Assembly: GCA_011525915.1 (NCBI GenBank)
Contig: WYBM01000100.1
Location: forward strand, 51,377-115,376
DNA: 64,000 bases
Reading direction: 5' to 3'
Source: Ardenticatenaceae bacterium
GTDB taxonomy: Bacteria; Chloroflexota; Anaerolineae; Promineifilales; Promineifilaceae
Positions 1-8,052 of this stretch are shown in pieces. Within the stretch, counting starts at the first letter, position 1. The number at the start of each line of letters is the position of its first letter. The position numbers were made by a program, and so were the translations under genes. The notes under the pieces are model-generated. The model saw only the letters and a program-made list of their open reading frames with translations. It ran no database searches and was not told the DNA's origin.

Positions 1-590
1 AATGGTTCAGACACGGCCGTGATGCCCAAAGCGTCCAATATTGCCGGAATAAACAGCAAAATCACCAGCCAGAACGTGGTAATGCCTAAAGATTCACTGA
101 TAGAAACTTCTTCGCCTTCACGCAATGCGCCGTGGCGTGTTAACCGTTCGTCTAGACGTACCATCTTGCAGACACGCATGACCACGGTTTTACCTACCAC
201 CGCTAATACCCAGGCCGCCAGCAAAAGCAGCAGCGCGGCCACTAAGCCCGGCAAGAATTCACCGGTAATACGCGCCAGCAGAGGTTGAATGGCTTGTGTT
301 AAGAGAACCAGATTTAATCGTTCAATCACCGCCACAATGACAAAGATGATAAGCACCCAAAAGATGACGGTGGCTATCAGGTTTTCCAGGTTTGTTTCTG
401 GCAGGTCAAAGTCTTGGGTAAATTGTTTGGAAACCCGCTCGTTTAGTTTCATGCGGTGGAGTAAGCGCCGTATCAAACTGGCAATGAGGCGGGCGATGAT
501 AATCCCAATAAAAAGGATCAAGATGGCAAACAGCACATTCAGGACTTCGGCGCCAAACTGATTATTGAAAAACTCTCGAATCTGATCCAT
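1..590 (-). CDS. Mechanosensitive ion channel-like membrane protein, 3' end cut by window
   Basis: The minus-strand reading frame is open from an ATG at 590 to the window edge, giving 196 codons without a stop. A strong ribosome binding site (AAGGAGG, about 597-603) fixes the start. Three hydrophobic segments are visible near residues 15-42, 70-92 and 112-135, with a fourth at the cut end. The pattern of a short amphipathic N-terminus, helices ending in Arg-rich loops and a GALREGEE-like linker is that of the conserved TM-helix repeat family related to small-conductance mechanosensitive channels. It probably sits in the cytoplasmic membrane. The family assignment is moderate because the C-terminal channel domain, if any, lies outside the window. 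Confidence 0.6.
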   Translation of the reverse strand, partial: MDQIREFFNNQFGAEVLNVLFAILILFIGIIIARLIASLIRRLLHRMKLNERVSKQFTQDFDLPETNLENLIATVIFWVLIIFVIVAVIERLNLVLLTQAIQPLLARITGEFLPGLVAALLLLLAAWVLAVVGKTVVMRVCKMVRLDERLTRHGALREGEEVSISESLGITTFWLVILLFIPAILDALGITAVSEP

Positions 591-920
591 GTGAAAAACC
601 TCCTTATCTAAAACGTACAGGACCAATAAAATTGGGCACTTCATTCAAATGGTGCCCACGACCATAAACTGCGGTAGCATCTGAATGCTTTCTGGTCGCC
701 AGCCAAGTCATTCTTTGACCATCCTGAGGTAGCATACTCTTGATACAGGCCGGCCAGATGCCCTTGTCAGGTAATCGGCAGCATTTAGATCGCTTTAGGC
801 GTTGCCGATTCCTTGGGGAAACCACAGGGTACCCTCTTCAGGAATTCCGAATAGTTTCTGCAGTTTACCTACACAATGTGTGAAATGTTGGAGGTCTTCG
901 GTGATGGATGTGGTGTTTGT
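591..920. other. 330-base gap with possible gene relics
   Basis: No convincing gene. On the minus strand a 73-codon frame (604-825) is open. Two other minus frames give protein-like stretches interrupted by stops: one ends in IGNA at about 804, and one around 650-770 reads GLYQEYATSGW but is broken by TGA. This looks like a decayed coding sequence. An alternative is chance reading in GC-rich DNA. ACGGCCGT is not present here. Confidence 0.3.
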
Positions 921-1634
921 CTATGGACAGCCGGGGTTAAACCCCAGCGGACTTAAGACAACCTCCCATAACGGCCGTAACCCGCCGCAATACAAATACT
1001 GTCCTTGATTATAACTGTCCAGAAAGATGACCAGCGCACCGCAGCAGCAAAGAAGCAGCACCGCCGCCAGGCCACAGCCTAATACCATGCGGGTGGTACG
1101 ACCCTCTGGCCGTGCGTCTGACGGCAAAACGTCTGGGGGAACGTCTGGGGGAACGTTTGGAGGAACGCGCAGATATTGGTCTGCAGCCACGCTGCCCGGG
1201 GGTGACGGCCGTGATTGTGCTACTGGTACTTTTACCGGCGGCAAATCAGCCGTATCTTCATCGTCCGGATCGGGCGATGTTGTGGCCATGGGCGCGGCCA
1301 TATGAAAGATAAGACTGACAGTATCACCCAATTCAATCCGGTCGCCTGCCCGCAGTGATGTCAGACCCGCACAGCGCTGGCCGTTGACAAACGTGCCGTT
1401 GGTGCTGCCCATGTCTTCAATAGCAAATCCGTGTTCCTGCTGTACAATTTGGGCATGTCGCCGCGAGATTTCGGGATCATGAATGACAATTTCATTACCA
1501 GGCGAACGGCCGAGGGTGTTGGTAACGGCCGTGATATCATACCGTTTATCGGGCGCCGGGCCGCGTTCAATAACCAGATAAGCAGACCATTCATGATAGG
1601 TTTCTGGGGGCGGGTCAAATGTGAAGTCGCTCAT
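921..1634 (-). CDS. FHA-domain membrane-anchored protein
   Basis: A 237-residue protein. The start at 1634 is preferred over an upstream in-frame ATG because AGGAGG lies 7 bases ahead. The N-terminal half is a forkhead-associated domain: GRS at 42-44, SRRH at 57-60 and GSTNGTFVNG at 76-85 are the classic phosphothreonine-binding loops. A Pro-rich linker with repeated PPDV/PPNV units follows, then one Cys-rich transmembrane helix near 193-215 and a short exterior tail. FHA domains bind pThr peptides, so this likely reads out Ser/Thr kinase signalling at the membrane. It is divergent from the lipoprotein gene at 1677, only 42 bases away. Confidence 0.8.
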   Translation of the reverse strand: MSDFTFDPPPETYHEWSAYLVIERGPAPDKRYDITAVTNTLGRSPGNEIVIHDPEISRRHAQIVQQEHGFAIEDMGSTNGTFVNGQRCAGLTSLRAGDRIELGDTVSLIFHMAAPMATTSPDPDDEDTADLPPVKVPVAQSRPSPPGSVAADQYLRVPPNVPPDVPPDVLPSDARPEGRTTRMVLGCGLAAVLLLCCCGALVIFLDSYNQGQYLYCGGLRPLWEVVLSPLGFNPGCP

Positions 1635-1676
1635 CCAATTCCTCCTGTGACGGCGGTAACAGGAGTATAAAGAAAG

Positions 1677-2942
1677 TTGGCAAGTTGGCAAGTAGTAAGT
1701 AAAGACAGGACTGCCGAACGACACCGCCCGGACGGTAACGTTCAAGCTGACTGCCTCGTTCATACGCTGGGTTGGTTATGGGTTCTGCTGCTTGTTCTGG
1801 GCTGCCAACCAACGGCCGTGCCAGAACGCCGACCCATCACACCGCCGGTTAACAAGATGGGCATTCACTTGTTATTGGCAGACGGCCGTCATCAGTGGCC
1901 GATAGGGCGATGGCCGGAACATCTGCAGGCTGCCCGCACGGCCGTGGGGGAATGGGGCTATGTCACCCAACTGGTGTTGTTAGATGATCTGGACGTGGCG
2001 AAGTGGCAGACCTTTATGGATCTGTGTGCTGACTTACACCTGACGCCTATCCTGCGCCTGGCGACAACATATGACAGCCAACAGAACGTTTGGCGAGCGC
2101 CCCCATTGGATAAAAACGCCCGTACCTACCACACTACGGCCCGACAGTACGCCGATTTTGTGGCTGCCCTCACCTGGCCCACGGCTGAACATATTGTCAT
2201 TGTTGGCAACGAGCCAAATCATGGTGACGAATGGGGCGGTCGGCCAGACCCGGCCGCGTATGGACAATTTTTGCAGGACACGGCCATGGCCATCAAAGGT
2301 GCCGACCCTCAGGCGCGCATTCTTAACGCCGGGTTGGACCCCTATGCGCCCCACAGCGGCAGCCAGCCCCTGGCAAATGGGCTGTGGTATATAGACAGTG
2401 AAACGTTTCTGGATGAGATGGTAGCGGCGCACCCGCACATCTTTGACCACCTGGATGGTTGGGCCAGCCACCCGTATCCCCTCGGGCCGTTTAGTATGCC
2501 GCCCTGGCAGCAAACCTACGGTGTAGATTATGTGCATGATGCACACAACCCGCACCACACAACACCGCCGGCCGGAGTCTATAACCGGGGTGTGAATGGC
2601 TACGTGTGGGAATTATGGCAGTTGGCCAGTTACGGTGTCACCGATTTGCCGGTGTTTATCACAGAAACAGGCTGGCGGCATACGGCCGAACCCTACCCTG
2701 CGCCAGAGGTGGTGGCCGTTTACCTGGAGCTGGCCTTTTACGGCCGTTGCCATACGGTCGTGTGCCCTCCCCATACCCCTACCACTGGCTGGACGCCCTG
2801 GCTGGAGGATGCACGTGTGATAGCCGTAACCCCTTTTGCTCTGGACGGCCATCCAGCCGAATGGGCCCATACCAACTGGCTAGATGTGAGCCCTGCCGGG
2901 CAGGTCAATGGCTGGGCCATTCCCTGGCCTACTATGGAGTGA
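1677..2942 (+). CDS. Glycoside-hydrolase-like lipoprotein (TIM barrel, clan A type)
   Basis: 421 residues from a TTG start with AGGAG 11 bases upstream. No ATG or GTG is available before the lipobox, so the start is likely but not certain. A hydrophobic stretch ends in LVLGC with the lipidated Cys at residue 43, predicting an exported, membrane-anchored protein. Barrel features follow: GNEPN with Glu179 as candidate acid/base on strand 4 and ITETGW with Glu330 as candidate nucleophile on strand 7. This pair is the clan GH-A arrangement. Substrate is unknown. It ends 17 bases before the DUF952 gene. Confidence 0.65.
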   Translation: MASWQVVSKDRTAERHRPDGNVQADCLVHTLGWLWVLLLVLGCQPTAVPERRPITPPVNKMGIHLLLADGRHQWPIGRWPEHLQAARTAVGEWGYVTQLVLLDDLDVAKWQTFMDLCADLHLTPILRLATTYDSQQNVWRAPPLDKNARTYHTTARQYADFVAALTWPTAEHIVIVGNEPNHGDEWGGRPDPAAYGQFLQDTAMAIKGADPQARILNAGLDPYAPHSGSQPLANGLWYIDSETFLDEMVAAHPHIFDHLDGWASHPYPLGPFSMPPWQQTYGVDYVHDAHNPHHTTPPAGVYNRGVNGYVWELWQLASYGVTDLPVFITETGWRHTAEPYPAPEVVAVYLELAFYGRCHTVVCPPHTPTTGWTPWLEDARVIAVTPFALDGHPAEWAHTNWLDVSPAGQVNGWAIPWPTME

Positions 2943-2947
2943 TTGGG

Positions 2948-2953
2948 CATAAT
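2948..2953 (+). promoter_or_regulatory. Candidate -10 box of a leaderless transcript
   Basis: CATAAT lies 6 bases before the ATG at 2960, with no Shine-Dalgarno. It is the weakest member of a set of such boxes in this window. Confidence 0.3.
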
Positions 2954-2959
2954 GGCGGC

Positions 2960-3310
2960 ATGGATTTAATTTTGCATATCACCCATCAGGAAGCGTGGGC
3001 CACAGCCGTGAGCGCCGGCCATTATGCTGCTGATTCATTGGTTACAGAGGGCTTTATACATTGCTCCACAGTTGACCAGGTGTTGCTGCCTGCTAATGCG
3101 CTTTTTCACGGGCAGACCGGCCTGATCTTGCTGTGTATAGACCCGGCGCTTGTCCAGGCGGCCATTGTTTACGAAGATTGTTACCAGAGTGGGCAGGCAT
3201 TTCCGCACATTTACGGCCGTCTTAATGCCAATGCGGTTGTCAGTACGGTAGATTTTCCACCAAACGCTGATGGCTCATTTTCCCTGCCGACAGCGCTGCG
3301 TCTACCCTAG
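2960..3310 (+). CDS. DUF952 family protein
   Basis: 116 residues, the usual length of the DUF952 family. The diagnostic segment GFIHCS at about residues 32-37 follows a short N-terminal strand (MDLILHITH), and the later HIYGRL is also typical. DUF952 proteins are small cytoplasmic proteins of unknown biochemical role. The frame is open further upstream, but the protein family begins at this Met. The stop codon is followed after three bases by a heptamer CAGT array. Confidence 0.8.
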   Translation: MDLILHITHQEAWATAVSAGHYAADSLVTEGFIHCSTVDQVLLPANALFHGQTGLILLCIDPALVQAAIVYEDCYQSGQAFPHIYGRLNANAVVSTVDFPPNADGSFSLPTALRLP

Positions 3311-3313
3311 GCG

Positions 3314-3434
3314 CAGTGTTCAGTCATCAGTGGCCAGTGTTCAGTGCTGGCCTACCTCTGAAAATAGTCTACTGAACACTGGTTACTGGTTACTGACAAC
3401 TACTGAACACTGGTTACTGACTTCTGACGACTGG
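3314..3434. repeat. Heptameric CAGTNNN / ACTGNNN intergenic array
   Basis: The left half (3314-3350) reads CAGT every 7 bases, and the right half (3371-3434) reads ACTG every 7 bases, so the two halves can pair as an imperfect hairpin. It starts 3 bases after the DUF952 stop. Member of a family of eight such arrays in the window. Confidence 0.8.
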
Positions 3435-3562
3435 TGCCAGGATCATCAGCTTGCTTCACATAATCATGACATTATGTTAAAATCAGCGCACATACCGGCA
3501 GTACCCATTTCCTGAAAAAGATGTCAGACTGTGGCATCAGTTTTGGAGAAACGTCAGGCGAC

Positions 3563-5341
3563 ATGAGCACTAAACTGGATTTTTTGGCAGAACACCCCCT
3601 CTTCAGTGAGTTAGATGATGAAGACCTGGAAGACCTGGCCGTTCTCTTTGAAGAGTTGGAATTCAAAGAAGGGGCTGTGGTTGTTTACCAACGGGATGCT
3701 GCTGATTGCCTCTTTATTGTCAAGAGCGGCCGCCTGTATGCCCAAACTGTGGAACGTGGTGTCGTCACTCAGACGCGCCACTACATGCCTGGTGATTACT
3801 TTGGGTTGGCATGGCTGTTTGCCCCCAATATCCAACCCGCCACAATCCTGGCTAAAGGGCATGACGGCCGTTCTGTCCGTTTGCTTGTCTTAAAAAGCCG
3901 CCCCTTTTTACGGTATCTCAGCACGCACCGGCACGTTATTGACGATCTCGCACCAATTTATGATGCCACTGATAATATCATCGCTGGTTTTCCCGAAGAA
4001 ATCCACGGCCAGGCCCTGAAGGTTAAGGCCAAACGGGACCGCCGCAGCAGCACCATGAACATTTTGCCAGATGAGCTAATAGAACTGATCATACGGCGCA
4101 GCGGTTGGTATTTGTTTGTACGCCTGCTGGCACCGATGGTGGGCTTGCTGCTGGTGACAGTGCTCCCTTTTGCCTTTTTGGCCAGCCAGCCGCCGGACAC
4201 TATTCTGTACAATTTGCAGTTTTGGTGTCCAGGTGTGCTTTCCCTGTTTTTTATTGTCTGGGGCATTTTCCGGTTTTTTGACTGGACCAATGATTACTTT
4301 ATCATCACCAGTCGGCGCGTTATACACCGCGAGTTTAATTTGCGCGCTTTTCGGGTAGACATCAAAATTGCCCGTATTGACCAGATTCAAAGTGTGGCCG
4401 TAGACAAACCCTCGCTTATTGCCAATCTGTTTAATTACGGCACGGCGCGCATTACCACCGCCTCCCAATATGGCGTCATCTATTTCGATAATATTAACAA
4501 GCCACAACAGGTGAGGCAGATATTGGAGCGGCTGACCAAGGGCGTGAGAACATTAGATGCCAGCCGCGAGCAAACGCTGGTGCGTCAATCGATTGAAGAG
4601 TATTTTCAGTTTGAATCTCCCTATGAGCAGATTCGGGAAGATGGGGAAGAGACGGCCGTTGACCACCCACAACATAAACTCAGCCTCTGGTATCGCTTCT
4701 ACCATCGTTACCAGTGGCGCATTGAAGAAGATGGTGTTGTCACCTATCGTAAACATTTCCTGGTAGCGTTGGTGGCCATCTTTTGGCCTCTGGTCATTGG
4801 CGGGGTACTCACCCTGCTGTCTTATCTGATCCTTCGTTTTCAAATCCTGACCGGCCAGATACTCATCCTGATCATGGGCCTTCTTTTCTTCTTTCTCCTC
4901 ATCTGGATCATCTGGCGTATTGAGAACTGGCGCAACGATCTCTATCAGTTAGACGGCCGTTTTATTATAGATATTGACCGTACCCCTTTTGGGTTTGGCG
5001 AAAGTCGTAAGCAGGCGCCTTTGCAAAATATCCAAAACGTAAAAGCGTTTACACCGGGTCTCATCCATACCATTTTTAATTATGGCTACGTGGAAGTAGA
5101 AACCGCTGGTGTAGACAGCAATATCATGTTTGAAGACATCCCTTTCCCTGGCATTGTACAAAGTGACATCTTTCAGCAGATTGAAGAATTTAAGCAGCGC
5201 CAGCGCCAGGCTGAAGAAGCCCGCCGCCACAAAGCCTTTGCCGTTTTATTGGATGTATACAAACAAGAAGAAGAGCAGGGCCGCCTGCCGCGCCGCACCC
5301 CGCCATCCCTGGATGAGGAAGAGTGGGAAGAGTTTCAGTAA
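3563..5341 (+). CDS. Cyclic-nucleotide-binding and tandem PH-domain membrane protein
   Basis: 592 residues. The start at 3563 is preferred because GGAGAA lies about 12 bases upstream and the fold begins at once; an ATG at 3521 is the alternative. The N-terminal 130 residues form a cyclic-nucleotide-binding-type beta-roll (LFSELDDEDL, GRLYAQ, GDYFG). Two copies of a unit follow: a pair of transmembrane helices (about 180-245 and 405-465) and then a bacterial PH domain (DYFIITSRRVI near 255; DLYQLDGRFII near 475). A charged tail ends the protein. It probably senses a ligand in the cytoplasm and acts at the membrane. The TAA stop lies inside a CAGTAAT repeat. Confidence 0.75.
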   Translation: MSTKLDFLAEHPLFSELDDEDLEDLAVLFEELEFKEGAVVVYQRDAADCLFIVKSGRLYAQTVERGVVTQTRHYMPGDYFGLAWLFAPNIQPATILAKGHDGRSVRLLVLKSRPFLRYLSTHRHVIDDLAPIYDATDNIIAGFPEEIHGQALKVKAKRDRRSSTMNILPDELIELIIRRSGWYLFVRLLAPMVGLLLVTVLPFAFLASQPPDTILYNLQFWCPGVLSLFFIVWGIFRFFDWTNDYFIITSRRVIHREFNLRAFRVDIKIARIDQIQSVAVDKPSLIANLFNYGTARITTASQYGVIYFDNINKPQQVRQILERLTKGVRTLDASREQTLVRQSIEEYFQFESPYEQIREDGEETAVDHPQHKLSLWYRFYHRYQWRIEEDGVVTYRKHFLVALVAIFWPLVIGGVLTLLSYLILRFQILTGQILILIMGLLFFFLLIWIIWRIENWRNDLYQLDGRFIIDIDRTPFGFGESRKQAPLQNIQNVKAFTPGLIHTIFNYGYVEVETAGVDSNIMFEDIPFPGIVQSDIFQQIEEFKQRQRQAEEARRHKAFAVLLDVYKQEEEQGRLPRRTPPSLDEEEWEEFQ

Positions 5342-5413
5342 TCAGTAATCAGTTATAGAAACTGACCTACCGACTCACTGACCCACTGACTCACTGCCCC
5401 ACTGCCCCACTGA
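5336..5413. repeat. Heptameric CAGT/ACTG array overlapping a stop codon
   Basis: Three CAGTNAT units are followed by several ACTGNNN and CCCACTG units. The first unit supplies the TAA stop of the upstream PH-domain gene. Confidence 0.75.
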
Positions 5414-5453
5414 ATACCGGCTTACGCCATGTGCTTTCTCTTGCCAATCGCGG

Positions 5454-5459
5454 TAAAAT
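5454..5459 (+). promoter_or_regulatory. Candidate -10 box, leaderless def
   Basis: TAAAAT is followed by 7 bases and the ATG of the deformylase gene; no Shine-Dalgarno is seen. No good -35 is visible. Confidence 0.45.
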
Positions 5460-5466
5460 TCCTGGC

Positions 5467-6033
5467 ATGACATTGTTAGACGTTGTAAAACTCCCGGCGC
5501 CCATTTTGCGCCAAAAAACCAGGCCGGTCATCCACTTTGACGGCGATTTGCAGACCCTCATTGACAACATGGTAGAGACCATGCGCGAAAGCAACGGCGT
5601 GGGGTTGGCGGCACCACAAATTGGCCTGCCCATCCAGCTGGCTGTCATCGAGTCGCTGCCCCAAGAAGACGAAGAAGGCAACGAAATTCCTGATTCCCGG
5701 CAATTGTTTATCGTTGCTAACCCGGAAATTGTCTGGCAGTCACGCGAACTGGTAGATGGTATTGAAGGCTGCCTGTCTATTCCTGGTTATGTGGGTGAAG
5801 TAGAGCGGCATGAATCTGTACGTGTGCGCGCCCTAGATCGGCATGGCAAGAAAGTGAAGCTGAAGCTTACGGGTTGGACAGCACGCATCTTCCAACATGA
5901 GATCGATCACCTGAACGGCGTCCTCTTCATTGACCGCCTGACCGCGCCCGAACATTTGTGGACAGACGAAGAGTTTGAGAAAATTCAGGAAGAAGCCAGA
6001 AAACGCCGTGAAGCAAAAGAAGTGATGGGATGA
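5467..6033 (+). CDS. def: Peptide deformylase
   Basis: 188 residues. It removes the N-formyl group from nascent proteins using a metal ion. All three family motifs are present: GVGLAAPQIG at 44-53, EGCLSIP at 100-106 with the metal ligand Cys102, and HEIDH at 144-148 with the two His ligands and catalytic Glu145. An earlier in-frame Met at 5431 would add a tail not typical of the family, so 5467 is chosen. A Lys/Arg/Glu-rich C-terminal helix closes the protein. gatC follows 73 bases later. Confidence 0.95.
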   Translation: MTLLDVVKLPAPILRQKTRPVIHFDGDLQTLIDNMVETMRESNGVGLAAPQIGLPIQLAVIESLPQEDEEGNEIPDSRQLFIVANPEIVWQSRELVDGIEGCLSIPGYVGEVERHESVRVRALDRHGKKVKLKLTGWTARIFQHEIDHLNGVLFIDRLTAPEHLWTDEEFEKIQEEARKRREAKEVMG

Positions 6034-6106
6034 CAGCGTATCTATCATCGATTTTGGCAGGCTGCTCACCGCTCAGAAAGCACCATTCAAAAAGAGAGTG
6101 TGTTCT

Positions 6107-6400
6107 ATGTCTTTAACCCGTGCTGACGTGGAAAAAATTGCCCACCTGGCCCGGCTGGAATTAACAGAAGCGGAAGTGGCGCTTTACCAAAGCCAGCTGT
6201 CGGCGATCTTGGAGTATGCCGAACGGCTGAATGCCCTTGACCTGGCCGGTGTGCCGCCTACAGCTCACGCTGTGACCCAGCAAAACGTGTTGCGAGCAGA
6301 TAAAACGGAACCTTCGCTGCCGATGGAAGCCATACTATATAATGCCCCGCAGCATGCAGATCATCAGTTTGTTGTCCAGGCAATTCTGGATGAAGCCTAG
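6107..6400 (+). CDS. gatC: Asp/Glu-tRNA amidotransferase subunit C
   Basis: 97 residues, the normal GatC size. The opening LTRADVEKIAHLARLEL is the family hallmark and the protein wraps around GatA in the GatCAB complex. The complex converts mischarged Glu-tRNA(Gln) or Asp-tRNA(Asn) into the amidated form. The ATG at 6107 follows AAGAGAG. A GTG nine bases earlier is possible but less likely. It lies upstream of gatA with an apparent terminator and a second promoter between them. gatB is not in the window. Confidence 0.93.
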   Translation: MSLTRADVEKIAHLARLELTEAEVALYQSQLSAILEYAERLNALDLAGVPPTAHAVTQQNVLRADKTEPSLPMEAILYNAPQHADHQFVVQAILDEA

Positions 6401-6433
6401 GGACACGGCCGTTGCCAAACCAAACATTGCTGA

Positions 6434-6453
6434 GGGCCGCGCGGCCCTTTTTT
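6434..6453 (+). terminator. Rho-independent terminator after gatC
   Basis: GGGCCGCGCGGCCC can form a stem of 5 pairs with a GCGC loop and is followed by six T residues. Confidence 0.75.
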
Positions 6454-6461
6454 ATTGCGCA

Positions 6462-6488
6462 TTGCCCATTTCAGGGTACAACTATACT
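6462..6488 (+). promoter_or_regulatory. Candidate promoter for gatA
   Basis: TTGCCC (6462-6467), 15-base spacer, TATACT (6483-6488), 28 bases before the gatA ATG. The spacer is short for a housekeeping promoter, but the -35 matches other TTGCCN boxes in the window. Confidence 0.4.
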
Positions 6489-6516
6489 GCCATAGGCACT
6501 TTGGAACAGACAACAG

Positions 6517-7947
6517 ATGACAGACCTGACGACCCTCACCCTTACCCAACTACGAGACGCCCTGCGCCGGGGTGAAACCAGCAGCGTGGCCGCCACCGAA
6601 GCCATGCTGGCGCGCATCGTAGCAGTAGACAATGATATTAAAGGCTATCTCACAATCACCGATGAGTTGGCGTTGGCCCAGGCCGAGCAGGCTGATGCCC
6701 GCCGCGCCTGTGGTGACGATTCCCCGTTGTTGGGTATCCCCATTGCCGTGAAGGATATCATCTGTACCCAAGGGGTAGAAACAACAGCCGGCAGCAAAAT
6801 TTTAGAGGGGTTTGTGCCCCCCTATGACGCCTTTGTGGTCCGCAAGTTAAAGGCAGCCGGCGCCGTCATCCTGGGCAAGACCAATACGGACGAGTTTGCG
6901 ATGGGCTCCTCTACAGAGAATTCGGCCTACTTCACCACCCACAACCCGCATGACCTGGCGCGAGTACCGGGCGGCAGCAGCGGGGGCAGCGCCGCGGCGG
7001 TGGCCGCACGCATGGCTTACGGGGCGCTGGGCACAGATACAGGTGGCAGCGTGCGCCAGCCAGCTTCTTTTTGTGGCGTGGTGGGGCTGCGGCCGACTTA
7101 CGGCCGTATCTCTCGGTGGGGCGTGGTGGCCTTTGCCTCTACCTTGGACCAGGTGGGCACCTTTGGGCGCACGGTGGCCGACTGTGCGGCCATGTTCCAG
7201 GCTACCGCCGGTTATGACCCCCAAGACAGCACATCGCTGGATGTGGCAGTGCCTGACTTTGAAGCAGCGCTAACAGGCGATATTCACGGCTTAAAGGTAG
7301 GGGTGCCCAGGGAATACTTCATCGAGGGCATTGACCCGGACGTGGAAACGGCCGTACGCGCCGCCATTGCCAGATTGGCTGACCTGGGTGCGCAGATCAT
7401 CGACATCAGCCTGCCGCACACCGAATATGCCCTGCCCGTTTATTATCTCATCGCCCCGGCCGAAGCCAGTGCCAACCTGGCCCGTTATGACGGCATTCGT
7501 TTTGGCCCGCGGGTGGCCGGGACCGATATGATAGATTCCGTCAAAAAAACACGGGCCCTGTTTGGGCCAGAGGTAAAGCGGCGTATCATGTTGGGCACGT
7601 ATGCTCTGAGCGCTGGCTATTATGAGGCGTATTACGGCCGTGCTCTCAAAGCGCGCACCCTGATCAAACAAGATTTCCTTAATGCGTTTGCCAACGTTGA
7701 CGTCATTGCCACCCCCACCTCACCCACCACGGCCTTTAACATTGGGGCAACGGGGGATGACCCGCTGCAAATGTATTTACAAGACATCTTCACGCTGCCC
7801 GTTAACCTCAGCGCCAGTTGTGGTCTCTCTGTGCCTTGCGGGGTTGACAGCCACGGCCTGCCCATCGGCTTGCAGCTCATCGGCAACACACTGCAGGAGG
7901 CGACGATTTTGAATGTGGCCTTTGCCTATGAACAAAGTAGTCAGTGA
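6517..7947 (+). CDS. gatA: Asp/Glu-tRNA amidotransferase subunit A
   Basis: 476 residues. It is the amidase subunit that liberates ammonia from glutamine for transamidation of tRNA-bound Glu or Asp. The Ser-cisSer-Lys triad is intact: Lys79 in the AVKD motif, Ser154 in GGSSGGS and Ser178 in DTGGSVRQP, the same numbering as in characterised GatA enzymes. The last residues (SSQ) and the TGA stop are encoded inside a CAGT heptamer array, so the native C-terminus may have been trimmed by the repeat. Because asnS is present at 23698, the complex here probably serves Gln-tRNA(Gln); this is inference. Confidence 0.96.
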   Translation: MTDLTTLTLTQLRDALRRGETSSVAATEAMLARIVAVDNDIKGYLTITDELALAQAEQADARRACGDDSPLLGIPIAVKDIICTQGVETTAGSKILEGFVPPYDAFVVRKLKAAGAVILGKTNTDEFAMGSSTENSAYFTTHNPHDLARVPGGSSGGSAAAVAARMAYGALGTDTGGSVRQPASFCGVVGLRPTYGRISRWGVVAFASTLDQVGTFGRTVADCAAMFQATAGYDPQDSTSLDVAVPDFEAALTGDIHGLKVGVPREYFIEGIDPDVETAVRAAIARLADLGAQIIDISLPHTEYALPVYYLIAPAEASANLARYDGIRFGPRVAGTDMIDSVKKTRALFGPEVKRRIMLGTYALSAGYYEAYYGRALKARTLIKQDFLNAFANVDVIATPTSPTTAFNIGATGDDPLQMYLQDIFTLPVNLSASCGLSVPCGVDSHGLPIGLQLIGNTLQEATILNVAFAYEQSSQ

Positions 7948-8033
7948 GTCAGTATGCAGTAAGTCAGTATGCAGTATTCAGTATGCAGTATTCAGTATGC
8001 AGTTACCGAACACGGACCTACTGATCACTGAAT
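7935..8033. repeat. CAGT/ACTG array overlapping the end of gatA
   Basis: About ten CAGT units at 7-10-base intervals (CAGTATG, CAGTATT) are followed by a short ACTG arm (8019-8031). The array encodes the last codons and stop of gatA. Confidence 0.75.
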
Positions 8034-8052
8034 AGTGAAAGCGGAGCGACCC

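Noticed and set aside
604..825. 73-codon minus-strand gene
   Set aside because: No ribosome site, and other frames look equally protein-like; treated as a possible relic.
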